Assembly (NCBI GenBank): GCA_003427395.1
Contig: BFEA01000006.1
Coordinates: forward strand, 4,254,354-4,318,353
Reading direction: 5' to 3'
Length of the DNA stretch: 64,000 nt
Source: Chara braunii
Taxonomy: Eukaryota; Streptophyta; Charophyceae; Charales; Characeae
Made by a program: the position numbers and the translations under genes. Shown here piece after piece: positions 43,826 through 55,610 of this stretch (the stretch's first letter is position 1; every line of letters begins with the position of its first letter). Below the pieces are notes generated by a model. It was given only the letters and a program-made list of their open reading frames with translations. It did not search any database and had not been told where the DNA came from.

Positions 43826-44250
43826 CCAGCTCTCTCATTCTCTCTATCCCACGCACGCAGCTTGAAGAGTACCTGCAAATGTGGCTTCACTCTCACACAA
43901 TCCCTCTATTACTCTCCCTTCTCTTACTATTTCTCTCTTTTCTCGATTACTCCCCCTCATGCTCTCCCGCACTCATCTGCGATGGTTGGTATGCACAAGC
44001 TACGATCAGCATGTATCTCGTGGCTATTGCAGCCAGATACAGCAGTTTCTTCTCTGCACACACTCAGCCTCCATGCCACTCATTCATTCTCCATCTCTCT
44101 ATACCATACCTGGAGTCTTCCTCCTCCTATTCCACTCACTCGCTCACTCCCGAATGTCTGTGCTGCCCTCACAGCAGATTGTACCCCTGCACCAGCTGCT
44201 GTTTGCATGCTGCCACAAACGGGGACAAACGACGACAGACACATCCAACT
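43826..44250. other. No gene recognised
   Basis: Pyrimidine-rich. Overlapping open frames in all three plus frames reflect the biased composition rather than coding. Confidence 0.45.
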
Positions 44251-44641
44251 CTTGCCTTGGCCGCTTCACTGGTTCGGTCTCTGTTGTCTGCCCCGGACCC
44301 CGAATGTGGAATGCCTCTCTGAAGCAGCAGCCTCCCAGCCTATATGGTCACGGGCGACCAGCAGCATATACCTGACTGGCCCAAGGCATCCCATGATGGA
44401 GTACCTGTGGTACCGAGGCCACAGGCCCTGCAACAGCATAAAATTTAGGCCTGGTAATCCCACCTGAACGCAGGTGCACGGTCAATCTCAGGTCATCAAA
44501 CAACCGCCACCGTGAAGACCAAGAACGGCCGATGCCATGAGAAGTCCGTCAAACAAGTTCCATAAAAAACCATGTGACCCCAGATGCTTAGTCTTCGCGC
44601 CAACCGTCGTGCGAGGGTGCCTCGTCCCGGCCTCGGTCTCT
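44251..44641 (+). repeat. 391-bp repeat unit 1 (undisturbed)
   Basis: Runs from CTTGCCTTGGCCGCTTCACT to GCCTCGTCCCGGCCTCGGTC. Its text continues directly into unit 2 (44642). It carries the uninterrupted form of the Gypsy-5 target, GAGGCCACAGGCCCTGCAAC (44420-44440). Confidence 0.9.
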
Positions 44642-44814
44642 CTTGCCTTGGCCGCTTCACCGGCCTCGGTCTCTGTTGTCTGCCCCGGACACTGAATGTG
44701 GAATGCCTCTCTGAAGCCGCAGCCTCCCAGCCTATATGGTCACGGGCCACCAGCAGCATATACCTGAGCGGCCCGAGGCATCCCATGATGGAGCGAGGCC
44801 ATAGTGCAAGGAAT
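44642..44814 (+). repeat. 391-bp repeat unit 2, left part
   Basis: Same text as 44251-44420, up to GAGCGAGGCCATAG, where Gypsy-5 begins. The rest of the unit is at 59846-60055. Confidence 0.9.
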
Positions 44815-45863
44815 ATGAGTGTGAACAATATACAGAAAACCAAGTTTGTGAAATCACACAGATGTCCAAGTAGTCGTGTACAAGCAGAGAGCACAATTTC
44901 ATTGAGAATCCATCCAAATAGAGCAATACAATGAAGTAATGAGCCAATGCTCAAGCCCTCAGGCCACACCAACATAGTATCCAAAGTCGCTCCTCTCTGT
45001 CTGGCGCCCAGCGCCTAGCCTACTCTATTCGACTATCCTACCTACAGCTGTGTTCACGAAACAGGCTCACTTCAACTCTCGAAGACCAATGTACATGATA
45101 TCAACACCATAGCCGACCTCTCTTCATGCACCAGGTACATATCTCGTCACCCTCATCAGACCTTGATAACCCACACACTTGCCTCCTTCCTTGAAGACCA
45201 CCAGATCGCCCCCTCTTACCCCCTAGAGCCCAGCAGCCCGGCTATGGCTGCAAGCGCACCGCTGCCCTTCAGTGCCCCTCTTCACCTCAACGCGGCCCGC
45301 AAGCGCACTGGCCGCAGCGCAGCATCCAATACAGCAACGCAGCAGCGTGACTGCATTGCCTGCGCGGGCCAGAATGCCTGGCCTGGGCTGCCTCACTTCC
45401 TATATGGAAGTGGCAGCCTCCTGGATGCTGACCTGGCTGGAAGCTTCCAGTAGCTTCCGGTTGGGCCTCAGTTCCTGTGCCCAGGCCCGAGACTACAGTT
45501 GAGGGCCTGGGCCCGTTACAGTTGGGCATGGCCTGAGTCTCCAGACTTGGGCCGTTTGCTGCATTTGTGCAGGACCCCAGGGTAGGTGCGTTGACAGTAC
45601 TGCTTTTGCATAGCCCGGCGGCCACTTCATGATGTATCGGCCCTGCTTCGTGTGTATGTGCCAATGCCTGGGCCAACTGTACGACGCAGCTTAGTGAGGC
45701 TCAACCAACTGGCGGTTTGCAACAGCCTGAATACCCAAATATGAAAATGTCGAATTTTGGCCTCTGATGAATATTCAGGCCCGCCGTCACTTAGGGCGGG
45801 CACTCGGCTTGCTGGGGGCCTCTGTATGTCTGATAGGGACCCCGTGAGGGCTCATTCCTCGCA
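44815..45863 (-). repeat. 3' LTR of Gypsy-5
   Basis: TGCAAGGAATATGAGTG ... CTCATTCCTCGCA, 1049 bp. It carries the uninterrupted counterpart of the Penelope insertion site, GCATCCAATACAGCAACGCA (45323-45342). Confidence 0.92.
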
Positions 45864-45901
45864 TTCCATCCCCCTTAGCTTCGAAAGCCCGCTGAGATGC
45901 T

Positions 45902-47071
45902 TCATGCTGGTGCATTCCCCTTCAGTTTCTTCTCATACTCGGCCACGATCTGAGGAGCTGTCTTGACAAGTTCCTGCCTTGTAAACCATCGATCTTCCTT
46001 GGGATCCGTATGATGCTTGAACCGTACTCTGTACTCCCTTGCAGGTTTAGGCGGTCTACCCCTGCCAGCTGGCTTGGGAACAGGCATGTCTCTGTGCTCC
46101 AGGATATCGTTGACGTCCACGTGGCCATCCATGGATGGGGGCAGCATAGATCTCCGTGATGGGAACTGTTCCGTCTCAGCGAAAGGAGCGAGCTTTGAGG
46201 CGTGAAAAACAGGGTAAGTGCGTAAGTGATCAGGGATACGAATAACGTACGAGGGACCATCCATTTCACCACCCACAACATCAAGGACTTCCCAGGGACC
46301 GAAATACTGAGGCATTAGTTTCCTAGAGATGTCGAACTCCTGTCCCAGTTCACTAGCCTTAACCCAAACATGTTCCCCTACCTGAAATGTAGACTATCGG
46401 CAATGTTTGTTCTCAAAAGCAATCATTGCTTCCTAAGACTTCTTGATGTTCTCGACAGCTTGCTGCAGCAACTTCTCGTACCGGACACCGAATTCAATGG
46501 TTCCAGGAGTTGCAGCAGGTCGGTTTTCAGGAAGGAGGAAGTCTAGTGCAGATCTAGGCTTCGACAAAAGATGCAGCTGATTCGGGGTGACCCTGGTGGT
46601 GCTGTGTACTGCGTTATTGTACAGACTGGCGATGAGAGGCAATTTCTCATCCCAGTCATCTTGGCTGGGCTTAATGTAATGCCTCGGCAGGTGCTGCACC
46701 ACCCGGTTCATGTGTTCAGCCTGTCCATTGGCTTCGGGATGATTCCCAAAAGTCATTTGCAGCTGGCTGCCCATCTATTCAGCAGTGTTCTTCCACATCT
46801 CACTTGTGAAACACACATCTCTATCACTAACGATCGTCTTTGGCAGTCCAAAGTCACGCACCTAATTATCGATGAATAACTTGATGACATGTTCAGTCCC
46901 GGCGGTCGTCGACATGGCAGTTAGTCTAGCAAACTTAGTGAACCTATCAACTATGACGAAAATATGTCTGATGGGGTCTTCCTTGTAGGCTTCCCCCAAG
47001 GATCGAGTAACGTCCTCAGAAAGGCCAAACTCAAAAATCAGCGCACCTAGGTAATCTGCCCTACGAGACAA
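45902..47071 (-). pseudogene. Gypsy-5 integrase and chromodomain-like tail
   Basis: Catalytic core start IRHIFVIVDRFTKFARLTAM (about 46980-46920); the core end with TFGNHPEANGQAEHMNRVVQ (46753-46695) and LPLIASLYNNAVHSTTRVTP; then the C-terminal domain MPQYFGPWEVLDVVGGE, YPVFHASKLAPF and the chromodomain-like REYRVRFKHHTDPKEDRWFT ending near 45902. Frame breaks near 46400 (a stop in the GDLVWV-like linker) and at 46790-46860. The zinc-binding H2C2 module is not recognisable; the RNase H end joins the core directly, suggesting a deletion near 47070. Confidence 0.88.
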
Positions 47072-47095
47072 TGCATTTGCAACCTTGTTGTACTC

Positions 47096-48205
47096 TCACT
47101 TCACATAGTCTAGTTCGAAATCATATTGATCTATGACTTCAATCCTGCGTTTGAGTGCATCGGGGAGAACTGGTTGTGTCTTGATCCACTCTAGGGTCTG
47201 ATGGTCAGTTCTCAAATACAAGAACCTTCTCAACAGATAGTGCCTCCAGTGGACAGGTGCCTTGTAGAGGGCGTAGAGTTCCCTCTCGTAGGTGGACTTT
47301 GCCAACTTCTTTGTACTCGACCGGTCTAAACTTTTTCCCTTCCTGTTGAGCCAGCACTACGCCAATGCCATATTGGCTTGCGTCAGTGGTTACAACAAAC
47401 GGCCTTTGTGGGTCGGGTACCATGAGAACCTCATGATGCGTGAGTGCATGTTTTAAACGCTTGAAAGCTGCCTCACACTCGTCGGTCCAGTCCCATGGTG
47501 TATTAAGTCGAGTTAGATCAGTCAAGGGAGATGTGGTCGTGCTATAGTTCTTTACGATATTGCGGTAATAACCACACATTCCCAAGAATGATTTGACCTC
47601 AGTCACAGACTGGGGTCGTGGCCAGTCATGTATGCTAGCCACCTTCGCATCTTCGGGCCTAATCCCATCCGCGGAGACTTCATGACCCAAGCACAAGATT
47701 CAAGTGCGACCAAACTCGCATTTCTCTGCGTTTATCTTATACTTGTGTTGCCGAAGGAGTGAAAGTACCTTGTCTACATGTTGAGCATGCTCCTCGACAG
47801 TCTTACTAAAGATAAGTATATCCTCGAGGTACACGCCGACGAACTTATCTCAGTAGTCATGGAAGATCCTATTCATGGTGTGCTGGAATGTACCCGACGC
47901 ATTGCAAAGGCCAAAGGGCATCACCACAAACTCATACAGACCGTACTTGGTCTGGAATACGGTTTTTGTGCTGGTCGTCTGGTCTTATAGCAATTTGATG
48001 GTAGTCCAATTTTAAGTCTATCTTAGTCTAGTACTTACATCCCTGCACCCTATTCAATAGGTCGTCGATGCGTGGTAGAGGCTCTGCGTTCTTAACAGTG
48101 ATAGCATTGAGGCCTCTGTAATCAATGCACATCCTTAGTGTTCCCCCTTTGGGGAGCCAAAGGGGGAGATGCTAGGCCATATCCAACCCTTCTCTGTAAG
48201 CTCTT
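47096..48205 (-). pseudogene. Gypsy-5 reverse transcriptase and RNase H
   Basis: Down the minus strand: [27 protein letters not shown] (RT motifs, about 48160-48090), [18 protein letters not shown] (about 47920-47860), VYLEDILIFSKTVEEHAQHV (about 47830-47770). The catalytic YLDD reads YLED, which should abolish polymerase activity. Then CLGHEVSADGIRPEDAKV and SFLGMCGYYRNIVKNYSTT (47690-47530). RNase H follows with PFVVTTDASQYGIGVVLAQQ (about 47400-47350), STYERELYALYKAPVHWRHY LL (47300-47230) and YDFELDYVK (to 47096). Three or more stops and a frame change near 47310. Confidence 0.88.
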
Positions 48206-49051
48206 TCAGTTGTTGCCGAAGCTCGTCCAACTCGGCTGGAGCCATCCTATAGATTCACCTTTAGGTGTCTTGCTACCTGGGATTATTTCTATGGCATGGA
48301 CAACCTCCCTGTCTATGACTCCTGTAGGCTCCTCGAACAGATCAGAGTACTTAGTGATGATGTTCTCTATCTCTGGGGGTGTTTTAACGGCCTCCCCTTT
48401 CTCAGAGACAGAGACTAGGTACATACCTTCCTCTTGGTTCTGTTTGTAATAGTTACAGAACGCAGGTGCGCATAAGCACCCATAGGAGTTAATTAACCTA
48501 TTGGCTTTGTACTTAGCCAGTCTAACGGTCCTGCCGTTAGGCAACTCTGCTTCAGCACCTTCTTGTCCCAGTCAAACTGGGGCTTGGCAACCTCAAGGTA
48601 ATACATTCCTAACAACATATTGAAAGGTAAATCGTCGCTCACCAGGAATGATATTCTATGCTTTAGTTCTCCTCCTAGGTAGGAAAAAGTGCACACCACG
48701 TCCTTCATGTAGTCCTCCACCATCATGCGCTCTTTGTTGGCCAAAGCAGATGCACCGGTCTACTAAGGCTCTGCACCCGGTCCTTTAGGTGCAGCCTCTC
48801 AACACAGTCACGACTTATGAAGTTTAGCCAATGTCTATGAAGGCACCGCACTTGCAGCCATCCACACCGACTTCCACAACGAAATGTTCCCCTCTAGGAC
48901 CTCGACTTAGTGCCACACAGGACTCACGAGGGTCCCTTGCCGACCACTCACCTTGAAAGTCCTCTAAGGCTTCAGACACATCCAAAGTACAGAGTATAGT
49001 TGGGTTTGGATGCGTCTGTGGGGTGACTAAGGAGTCAATAGCTCCGAACAA
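48206..49051 (-). pseudogene. Gypsy-5 aspartic protease and RT linker
   Basis: The protease active site is visible at the end of the 49051-48824 frame as CGAFIDIG, where retropepsins have FIDTG or FIDSG; Thr/Ser to Ile is a damaging change. The frame 48744-48493 (HRISFLVSDDLPFNMLLGMY YL) is the protease C-terminal half with its conserved ILGMxFL-like strand. 48544-48206 (IENIITKYSDLFEEPTGVID) is the linker into RT. Stops separate all three. Confidence 0.8.
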
Positions 49052-49101
49052 CTCTTGGACCGGGGAGGGTACATTAGAAGCAGCTACAACTTCTACTGGC
49101 C

Positions 49102-50695
49102 CTATGTGTTTCCCGAATTGGAGCTCGTAGAGGCTCTAGACTCAGAAGAAGGATACCCACCCTTAGGCGGGATCTTCTGCACAACCTTAGCATTCTTGCA
49201 TTTAAACTGCTGATGGCCATACTCGCCGCAGTTTATACAAGCCCCACGCTGCCAACGGTGGCGCCACACATCTTGATCCAAACCGGCTCTAACCCAAGCA
49301 ACTATTTTGTTTGGGTTGGCGGCTTGCCCCTGACTCTTTTGTTGACCGCCCTTGACGCAGCCACCTGCCTTAGTCTTAACTACTGCGGCGAGGTTGCTAC
49401 CCTCAACACTATCCTCGCCGTCTAACTTTGAAACCTCCACAAGGTCAGAGACATCATCGATCTCAGTTTGATTCCTGTCGGAATCAAGCATCATCAGTAG
49501 ACTACCCTTTTTCTTCCACTCTTGTGGAGCTTTCTTCTTTCTCCCGTCCGTAGGGGGGGTCTGAGCACCACCCAACGTAGCCTCTTAAGTCTAGAGCCTT
49601 CTTGCTGAAGGTCTCAAACGTGTGATACTCAAGCGAGCCTCGCTGGCTAACAAGTTCTTGATGTCTGTGGGAAGACACCTCAAGAACATGGTCAGCAAGA
49701 CCTGTGGATTGTACTCCACGCCTGGGACGACAATCAAACGCTCTACGACGTGGTGAGTTCGCGCACAGACTTGTACTTCCTAGCATCAAGTTCCAATAAC
49801 CCATCAGTGGCTATCTGCGCCTGCTGAGGGTGGTGCCACCACGCCTCTACCAAGTCCATAAAGCTCTCCAGGGTGTGCGTCTTCGCCCAATCACCCATGT
49901 TCTTGCCGAAACCCTTGGAAGCCACCAATCCATTAAGGCAGAGAGTTGCTGAACCCTCTAAGTAGGATGCAACAGTTATCACCTCCTCCTCTACCAGCAT
50001 CCTCTTAGCCCTGACCCACAGTGGAACCGTTCTCAACCAAGTGTCAAGCGCCTCATCCTTCTTATCTCCTGAGAAGGTTGGAGGTGGTTTCAGTGGGGTC
50101 TTGGGGTACCATGCTTGTTGTTGTCCCACTGGTGAGACAGGTGGCGGTTGTGGTATAGCTCCAACCGCTCGACTAGAAGATGAAGAAGCAACAGTCTGAG
50201 ACATGGCTGCTGTTGACGTACCGCTTGGTGTTGGTCCGGAATGAGCGACATAGGGGCCTGTCATCGTTGAGAATGGCAGCGATGGCAAAGCTGCTTGCCT
50301 GATTCTCGGCCTATGTAGGGCTTGCAAAATCTGGTCCAGGGTATCCTGCATGGCGTCCAATTTTTGTCCATGTACGCATGCATGGACTGGATGTTCGCCT
50401 TAAGAATCTTTCCAGTAGAGTTCAGGGTCGAGTCATCCAAACACTCTAGTGCAGCTATGTCTGCCTCCCTACCCTCTAGTCTGACACTCCTTTCTCTAAT
50501 CTCTTTCTCTCTTTTAGTAACCTTTTTAAGTTCCTCCTCTAGCCTTAAGCGAATCCTTTCTACTTGTTGGAGCTCCATTTGCTCCCGGGTGAGTGGAGGC
50601 GGCGAGCTGGACTGCACGCCCGTCATTTGACTGGAGCCAACTCCTGACGTACTGGAGACGACTTGCGAACTGGTCGAGTTGGGCGACATGCCCAT
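49102..50695 (-). pseudogene. Gypsy-5 gag with CCHC knuckle
   Basis: From MGMSPNSTSSQ (50695) the N-terminal part has a coiled-coil stretch (QQVERIRLRLEEELKKVTKR). The capsid-like part (50360-49743) has PPTFSGDKKDEALDTWLRTV and EVITVASYLEGSATLCLNGL. The C-terminal part (49575-49102) carries one zinc knuckle, CINCGEYGHQQFKC (C-x2-C-x4-H-x4-C). Gag would form the particle and bind element RNA. Frame changes near 50300, 49750 and 49550. Confidence 0.88.
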
Positions 50696-52295
50696 ACGCT
50701 AACCAGTTGAGTTCACAGCAGAAGTGGCTGAAGACGTAGCCATTGCTACCGCGCTAGCTGCTGCTGCTGCCAACGCCCGTTCTACCGCTGTTGTTGCCTC
50801 TCTTGCAGTCCCTAGATTACGGATTACGGGCCCTTGCTTCGGCCCTTAGCCTTCTCTCAGCCCCTGGTAGTAGAAACTGGAACACTACGGGGGTCCTTCC
50901 TTTATCCCGTCGTGTCTGCCTCCTATCGTCAGTTGTACCTTCACCACCCTCTGATCCGCTCATCAGTTGGGTAGACGATGTCTGCACTAGTGTCCTCCCT
51001 TGGACCTACACGTCTGACCGCTTCTAAAAATAAATAAAATAAATTAATGTCCGACGAGTTACCTAGACTACCAGTCAAGCAACATCAACAACATTCTACA
51101 CAGATTGTACACATAGTCTACTCCTATCCTGATTAGTTCTCTTAAAGAAACTTTGAGAAGAGCTGACTATGGTAGATTACAGTCCTACTCTAGGCTGTCT
51201 ATTAGGTGTCCGCAGTCTGTCAACCAACTAATCGAAGTAAAAATAAACTAATGTGAGCAGATGTATGCACAATGGGTATGTTAGTATGATAGTGTAATCG
51301 AGTCCTCAATTGGAATCTCCTTCCCCTGTATCCAACATGCCTGTGAGCATCATCAAGCGACGATGTCTAAGGTGTGCATTATCGGCCCACCCTGTGCCCA
51401 AGGCGTATGCTTATGACCAGCCTGCCCGTTATTTGCCCTTGCGTGCAACGAGCCTTACGTCCGACTGATTTGGCTGATCAAGAGGTAATTTAAGGACAAC
51501 CCCCAACAATCCTCAGGAATTATTTAACGTCGCAATCAGGATGACGATCACAGCCAGTGGACAGTTCAAATCCCAACCAAAAAATGTTTATAAACGGTCT
51601 GGGAGCGTCTGCTTAGGACTGGAACGAATTCATAAATCATTTCAACAAAAGATTGCCAAGCATTGGGTACTAAATGACCTCCATTCGTAGTCCGCACACC
51701 CCTTCTATCAGTGCAGCAAAGAACCTCAAAGGACAAAGCAGCATGGCCTACGTGTACTACTCCCATGGGTTAGCATAGTGATCGTGACCCATGGTCGAAG
51801 AGGCACCGCCCTCTTCTGCCAGATGCGCCACCGAGAAGAATGTCGTCTCTCAAGATAGAGCGCACACAACTCCTCACCAAAGAGAGGACACTCAAGGTTG
51901 GACTCACTTCCTCACGGTAAGAAGAGATTGAGAGGGTAGATAAGGAATGGGAACAACGTACCTAGAGATAGCTGCCCCCAAGGGCCCCAACCACAAATTT
52001 CTCACCAATTGGGCCGATGTGCATTTCGATGACCGGTCAATAGCCTCGGTACCACCCACAACGTGATGCAGTGCCACCTCAGCCACAATGCCACATCAGC
52101 ATGCTCTCATCATCATACATACACCCGCTGTCGCCACAACTCCCACAATGTCGCCACAGCCTTCCGGCGGCTGGCCCCTCTACCTGGGCCCCCCTCTATC
52201 AAGCCAACGCCGAAGTATCCTTACTGCACATGAAGCATCGTCAGCGCACCAAGTAACAATGTTGCCAGCGTCAGGTAAGTGGCGATCACTAACCA
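50696..52295 (-). other. Leader of Gypsy-5
   Basis: About 1.6 kb between PBS and gag without a coding family. Unusually long for a leader; other insertions may be hidden in it. Confidence 0.5.
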
Positions 52296-52307
52296 GCTCT
52301 AATACCA
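52296..52307 (-). other. Primer-binding site of Gypsy-5
   Basis: The minus strand reads TGGTATTAGAGC, one change from the initiator tRNA-Met complement, 3 bases inside the 5' LTR. Confidence 0.88.
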
Positions 52308-52310
52308 AAT

Positions 52311-52833
52311 TGCCAGGAATATGAGAGTGAACGATATACAGAAAACCAAGTTTGCGAAATCACACAGAAGTCCAAGTAGTCGTGTACAAGCAAAGAGCAC
52401 AATTTCACCGAGAATCCATCCAAATAGAGCAATACAATGAAGTAATGAGCCAATGTTCAAGCCCTCAGGCCACACCAACACAGTATCCGCTCCTCTCTAT
52501 CTACCGCCCAACGCCTAACCTACTCTACTCAACTATCCTACCTACAGTTGTGTTCACGCAACAAGCTCATTTCAACACTCGAAGACCAATGTACATGATA
52601 TCAACACCATAGTCGACCTCTCTTCATGCACCGGGTACGTATCTCGTCACCCTCATCCGACCTTGATAACCCACACACTCGCCTCCTTCCTTGAAGACCA
52701 CCGGATCGCCCCCTCTTACCCCCTAAACCCAGCAGCCCGACTATGGCTGCCAGCGCACCGATGCCATGCAGCGCCCCTCTTCACCTCAACGCGCCCCGCA
52801 AGCGCACTGGTCGCAGCACAGCATCCAATACAG
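52311..52833 (-). repeat. 5' LTR of Gypsy-5, inner part
   Basis: TGCCAGGAATATGAGAGTG to GCATCCAATACAG, matching 44815-45334. The match breaks where the Penelope-like element begins and resumes at 59281. Confidence 0.9.
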
Positions 52834-53260
52834 ATGGGGCAATTTCCGCCTACTTGCCGCGGCAGACAGTACGAGTGCCTGCTGGACCCCACAAAGGTTT
52901 TTGCTCCTCTTTTCGTTTTCTTCTTTTTTCTTTTTTCTTTTTTCTTTTTTCTTTTTCTTTTTTCGTTTCTTTTTCTTTTCTTTCGGAATTTCAGGGTGAC
53001 CAAGGCCGGCGGCGCTTGAGCTGTTCATACCTGCTTACTGGCTTTTTGCAAACGGGAATTTTTTGACGGCGNAGTGATGAGCCTCACGGCCACAAGGGAG
53101 TAGGATGAANGTAGGATAAAACTAGAGCCTTGGAGTGTTTACTCCTCTTTACCTGAGCAGTATTGGACAGAAGGGTAGAGCACCGTGGCGCTGCACGGTG
53201 ACGAGAAGTGTTTCATGNTGTGAGATGTAAAGTCCAGGAACACTTTTCATTTTGTATCAT
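52834..53260 (+). repeat. Left terminal repeat (pseudo-LTR) of the Penelope-like element
   Basis: ATGGGGCAATTTCCGCC ... CATTTTGTATCAT, nearly identical to 58838-59272. Contains a (TTTTTC)n tract (52918-52975) and three single N. Confidence 0.9.
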
Positions 53261-54206
53261 GCGTGGGAACTGCACGATCGACCTCGCGGGCAGCCTGGGA
53301 ACGGTCATGTAGCGCCGTTAGCCATTGGTTTGTGTTGATGTTTCTTGGAGTTTTTTCATCGTTTTCGTCGATTGCGTGGTGGCTAGAACAGCGGACATCG
53401 CTTCTGTTCCAAGCATTGCGGCTGGAGTCACGACTCTATCTTGGCCAACAGGGGAACTCTGATGTAGCGGCGGGCACGCAACTGGTAGGAGAATTGGAAG
53501 CGCAGCGACATCTTGACGAGCGGGAGTAGGGGGTAGACTACGGGAGTATGTTCTGCGATTGTCAGATTTTGATCAAAGGCGAGGGAGATGCCTAGAAAGG
53601 GGACGAATTTGCACACATGTACAACTGGACTAACACGTGATGATGTGGAGTTCGCCTGAGTTTGGGATCTCGCCTGGTTAAACCTAGCGATTGCGGTGAA
53701 TGTTATACTATGTTTGGGGATGATTGTGGGTGCAAACGAAGTTTTAATGCGAATTTATGGTGAGTGTCGTTGAGCGGGAGTAGTGATAAATCGGTCCTGA
53801 TCAATGACTACGGTGTGATGCTGCAGTCGTAGATTGATGTGTCGGTTCCTGGATATTGGGGTTGACTTATTCCTCTGCATATATAGATATCTCAGACGGA
53901 TTGGCGTGGTGATGGGGCTCGTGCGACGTGGCGACGATATCGCTGTTGTTACCTTGATACTGACTGCGGCGTGGTGGCGTGGGCCTTGTGCCAGTTGCGG
54001 GCGTCTGGTCAGTGGTTGCAGCATCGGGCGACATTAGCCCCCCACCACTTGGATTCGTCGAAGATACGGGGTTGCCTAATGCGTTACATTTGGCATTGAA
54101 ACACGCGAGGGAGGTGGTTTGTTGGCTAGTCTGTGGGGGCCTAGCCTCTAGTAAGGGCGATTGGTTAATTGGGGGAGGCCGGGCTTTCTGGGTAGTAAAG
54201 GTTTGA
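53261..54206 (+). other. Leader of the Penelope-like element
   Basis: No coding family. Short open frames only. Confidence 0.5.
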
Positions 54207-55073
54207 TTGGTTGATCGGTTGATTGGGTGGAGTAAACGCATGTGTGCGTACGGGAGAGGTAGAGGACGAGGTCGTTGGTCGAACTGCGAGAGATACTGGA
54301 TGGAAAACTCAGTTCCTCCAGTGCAGCAACCTGGCCAACCTCCTATCCCTCCATACAAACCGTCGGTGAATGCTTATCAGCAACCTTTTCTCCCGCCTCC
54401 TCCTCCATTTGGATTTACACCCGTACAACAGAGCTTCACACCATTGATCCCAGCAGCCCCTCGGGGTTATCCGGGGCATAATGTAGCTCCGACGGCTGGA
54501 ACGGGGCAATATAATCAAGGGTTTGGGAGAGGGAACGGTGGTAATTACCAACCTCGAGCTTTCTTTACAAAAGAGCATGTGGATTTTATTGATAAATTGA
54601 AATTCAAGGAAGCTGTGGAAGAAGCAAGGAAGAAGGATCGGGAGGAAATTGAGAGATTGAGTGAACTTGGAAAGGTTGGCGAAAGGGCGAATAGCAAGAT
54701 GAAAGAGGGAACCAAGCAAGCAGGGAAGGGGAAAGACAAAGGGAAAGGGAAGGTGGCAGATGATGGGAAAGAGGATGATATGAAGAAGTGGGTTACAGAG
54801 AATTTCGGGAGCTCATTGAGAATACTCACGGAGAAACTAGATGTGGCAGAAAGGAAGTCAAAACTATCAGACAGTGACATGGAAGAGCTTAGAATACTAA
54901 GGGCCGAGAAAGAACTGAGGGAATTGAGAGAGGCATCAAGTAATGAGAAACGGAAGAGAGATGCTGCCTCGCCTGTCAAGCCAAAGACAAGTAAAGTGAG
55001 ATCGCGTTCTGGTAATCTGAGAAAAGGGAAATCGGGATGGCACCCCTGCCCAAGTGGTTGTCTCCTCCGATGA
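54207..55073 (+). CDS. Penelope-like element ORF1: Pro-rich and coiled-coil protein
   Basis: A 288-codon frame. Residues about 35-100 are rich in Pro, Gln and aromatics (QPPIPPYKPSVNAYQQPFLP). Residues about 125-250 are strongly charged and helical (EEARKKDREEIERLSELGKV, EELRILRAEKELRELREASS), predicting a coiled coil. The composition is Gag-like and nucleic-acid-binding is plausible. No zinc knuckle. It overlaps the next frame (55054), which continues the charged region, so a single ORF may have been split by a frameshift near 55060. The true start may be the internal Met at MENSVPPVQQ (54300). Confidence 0.55.
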   Translation: MVDRLIGWSKRMCAYGRGRGRGRWSNCERYWMENSVPPVQQPGQPPIPPYKPSVNAYQQPFLPPPPPFGFTPVQQSFTPLIPAAPRGYPGHNVAPTAGTGQYNQGFGRGNGGNYQPRAFFTKEHVDFIDKLKFKEAVEEARKKDREEIERLSELGKVGERANSKMKEGTKQAGKGKDKGKGKVADDGKEDDMKKWVTENFGSSLRILTEKLDVAERKSKLSDSDMEELRILRAEKELRELREASSNEKRKRDAASPVKPKTSKVRSRSGNLRKGKSGWHPCPSGCLLR

Positions 55074-55587
55074 CGACAGCAAAGGGGTTGAGGCTGTTGT
55101 TCAGAATTTAAATGGGAGGTTGGAAGCTATAGTGAAGAAATCGGAGGAAATCTCTGAACTAAAAGAACTTCTGAAGGCACTTCTAGCTTCGAAAGAAACA
55201 GGGGGGAGCAATTCTAGTGAAGCTGATGCAGGCGTTGGGAAGGACGGGAGGCAGACTAGCAGAGAAAAGAAGGAAGCTGCTGGGGATACTGAAAAGGGCA
55301 GCGAGAAGGAAAATGGGAGTGATGAAGAGACCCTCGGCTTGTACTTTAAGCATAGAGTCATATACTATGACTCTTTGCATTATACTGAAGTACAAGCATT
55401 ATGTAAAAGGAAGAATATCACGTATAGGAGGAAGGAAGCAGGAGTTTGGGAGTTGGCCCGGTTGGACTTTGAGGCACTACAGAAGGCTCGGCAGCCTGAT
55501 GAACCAAAAAAGGAGACCGAAGAAGATATGGAAGAAAGCAGCTCAGAGTCTGAGCCTGACTCAGACAAAGACATCACGGGAAACTAA
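55054..55587 (+). CDS. Penelope-like element: acidic protein with SAP-like motif
   Basis: A 177-codon frame: SDDDSKGVEAVVQNLNGRLE, a Glu/Lys-rich linker, then YYDSLHYTEVQALCKRKNIT YRRKEAGVWELARLDFEAL, which resembles a SAP-type helix-extended-loop-helix DNA-binding motif, and a very acidic end (EEDMEESSSESEPDSDKD). It stops at TAA 55585-55587, shortly before the endonuclease frame. It may be the C-terminal part of ORF1. The SAP assignment is tentative. Confidence 0.5.
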   Translation: MVVSSDDDSKGVEAVVQNLNGRLEAIVKKSEEISELKELLKALLASKETGGSNSSEADAGVGKDGRQTSREKKEAAGDTEKGSEKENGSDEETLGLYFKHRVIYYDSLHYTEVQALCKRKNITYRRKEAGVWELARLDFEALQKARQPDEPKKETEEDMEESSSESEPDSDKDITGN

Positions 55588-55610
55588 TTAATTCCACTAA
55601 GCGTTCCATT

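Noticed and set aside
53060-53110. Hammerhead-like GTGATGAGCC in the Penelope terminal repeat
   Set aside because: Hammerheads are expected in such repeats, but here CTGANGA is not matched, no GAAA box follows and no stems I-III can be drawn. A weaker variant cannot be excluded without a model search.
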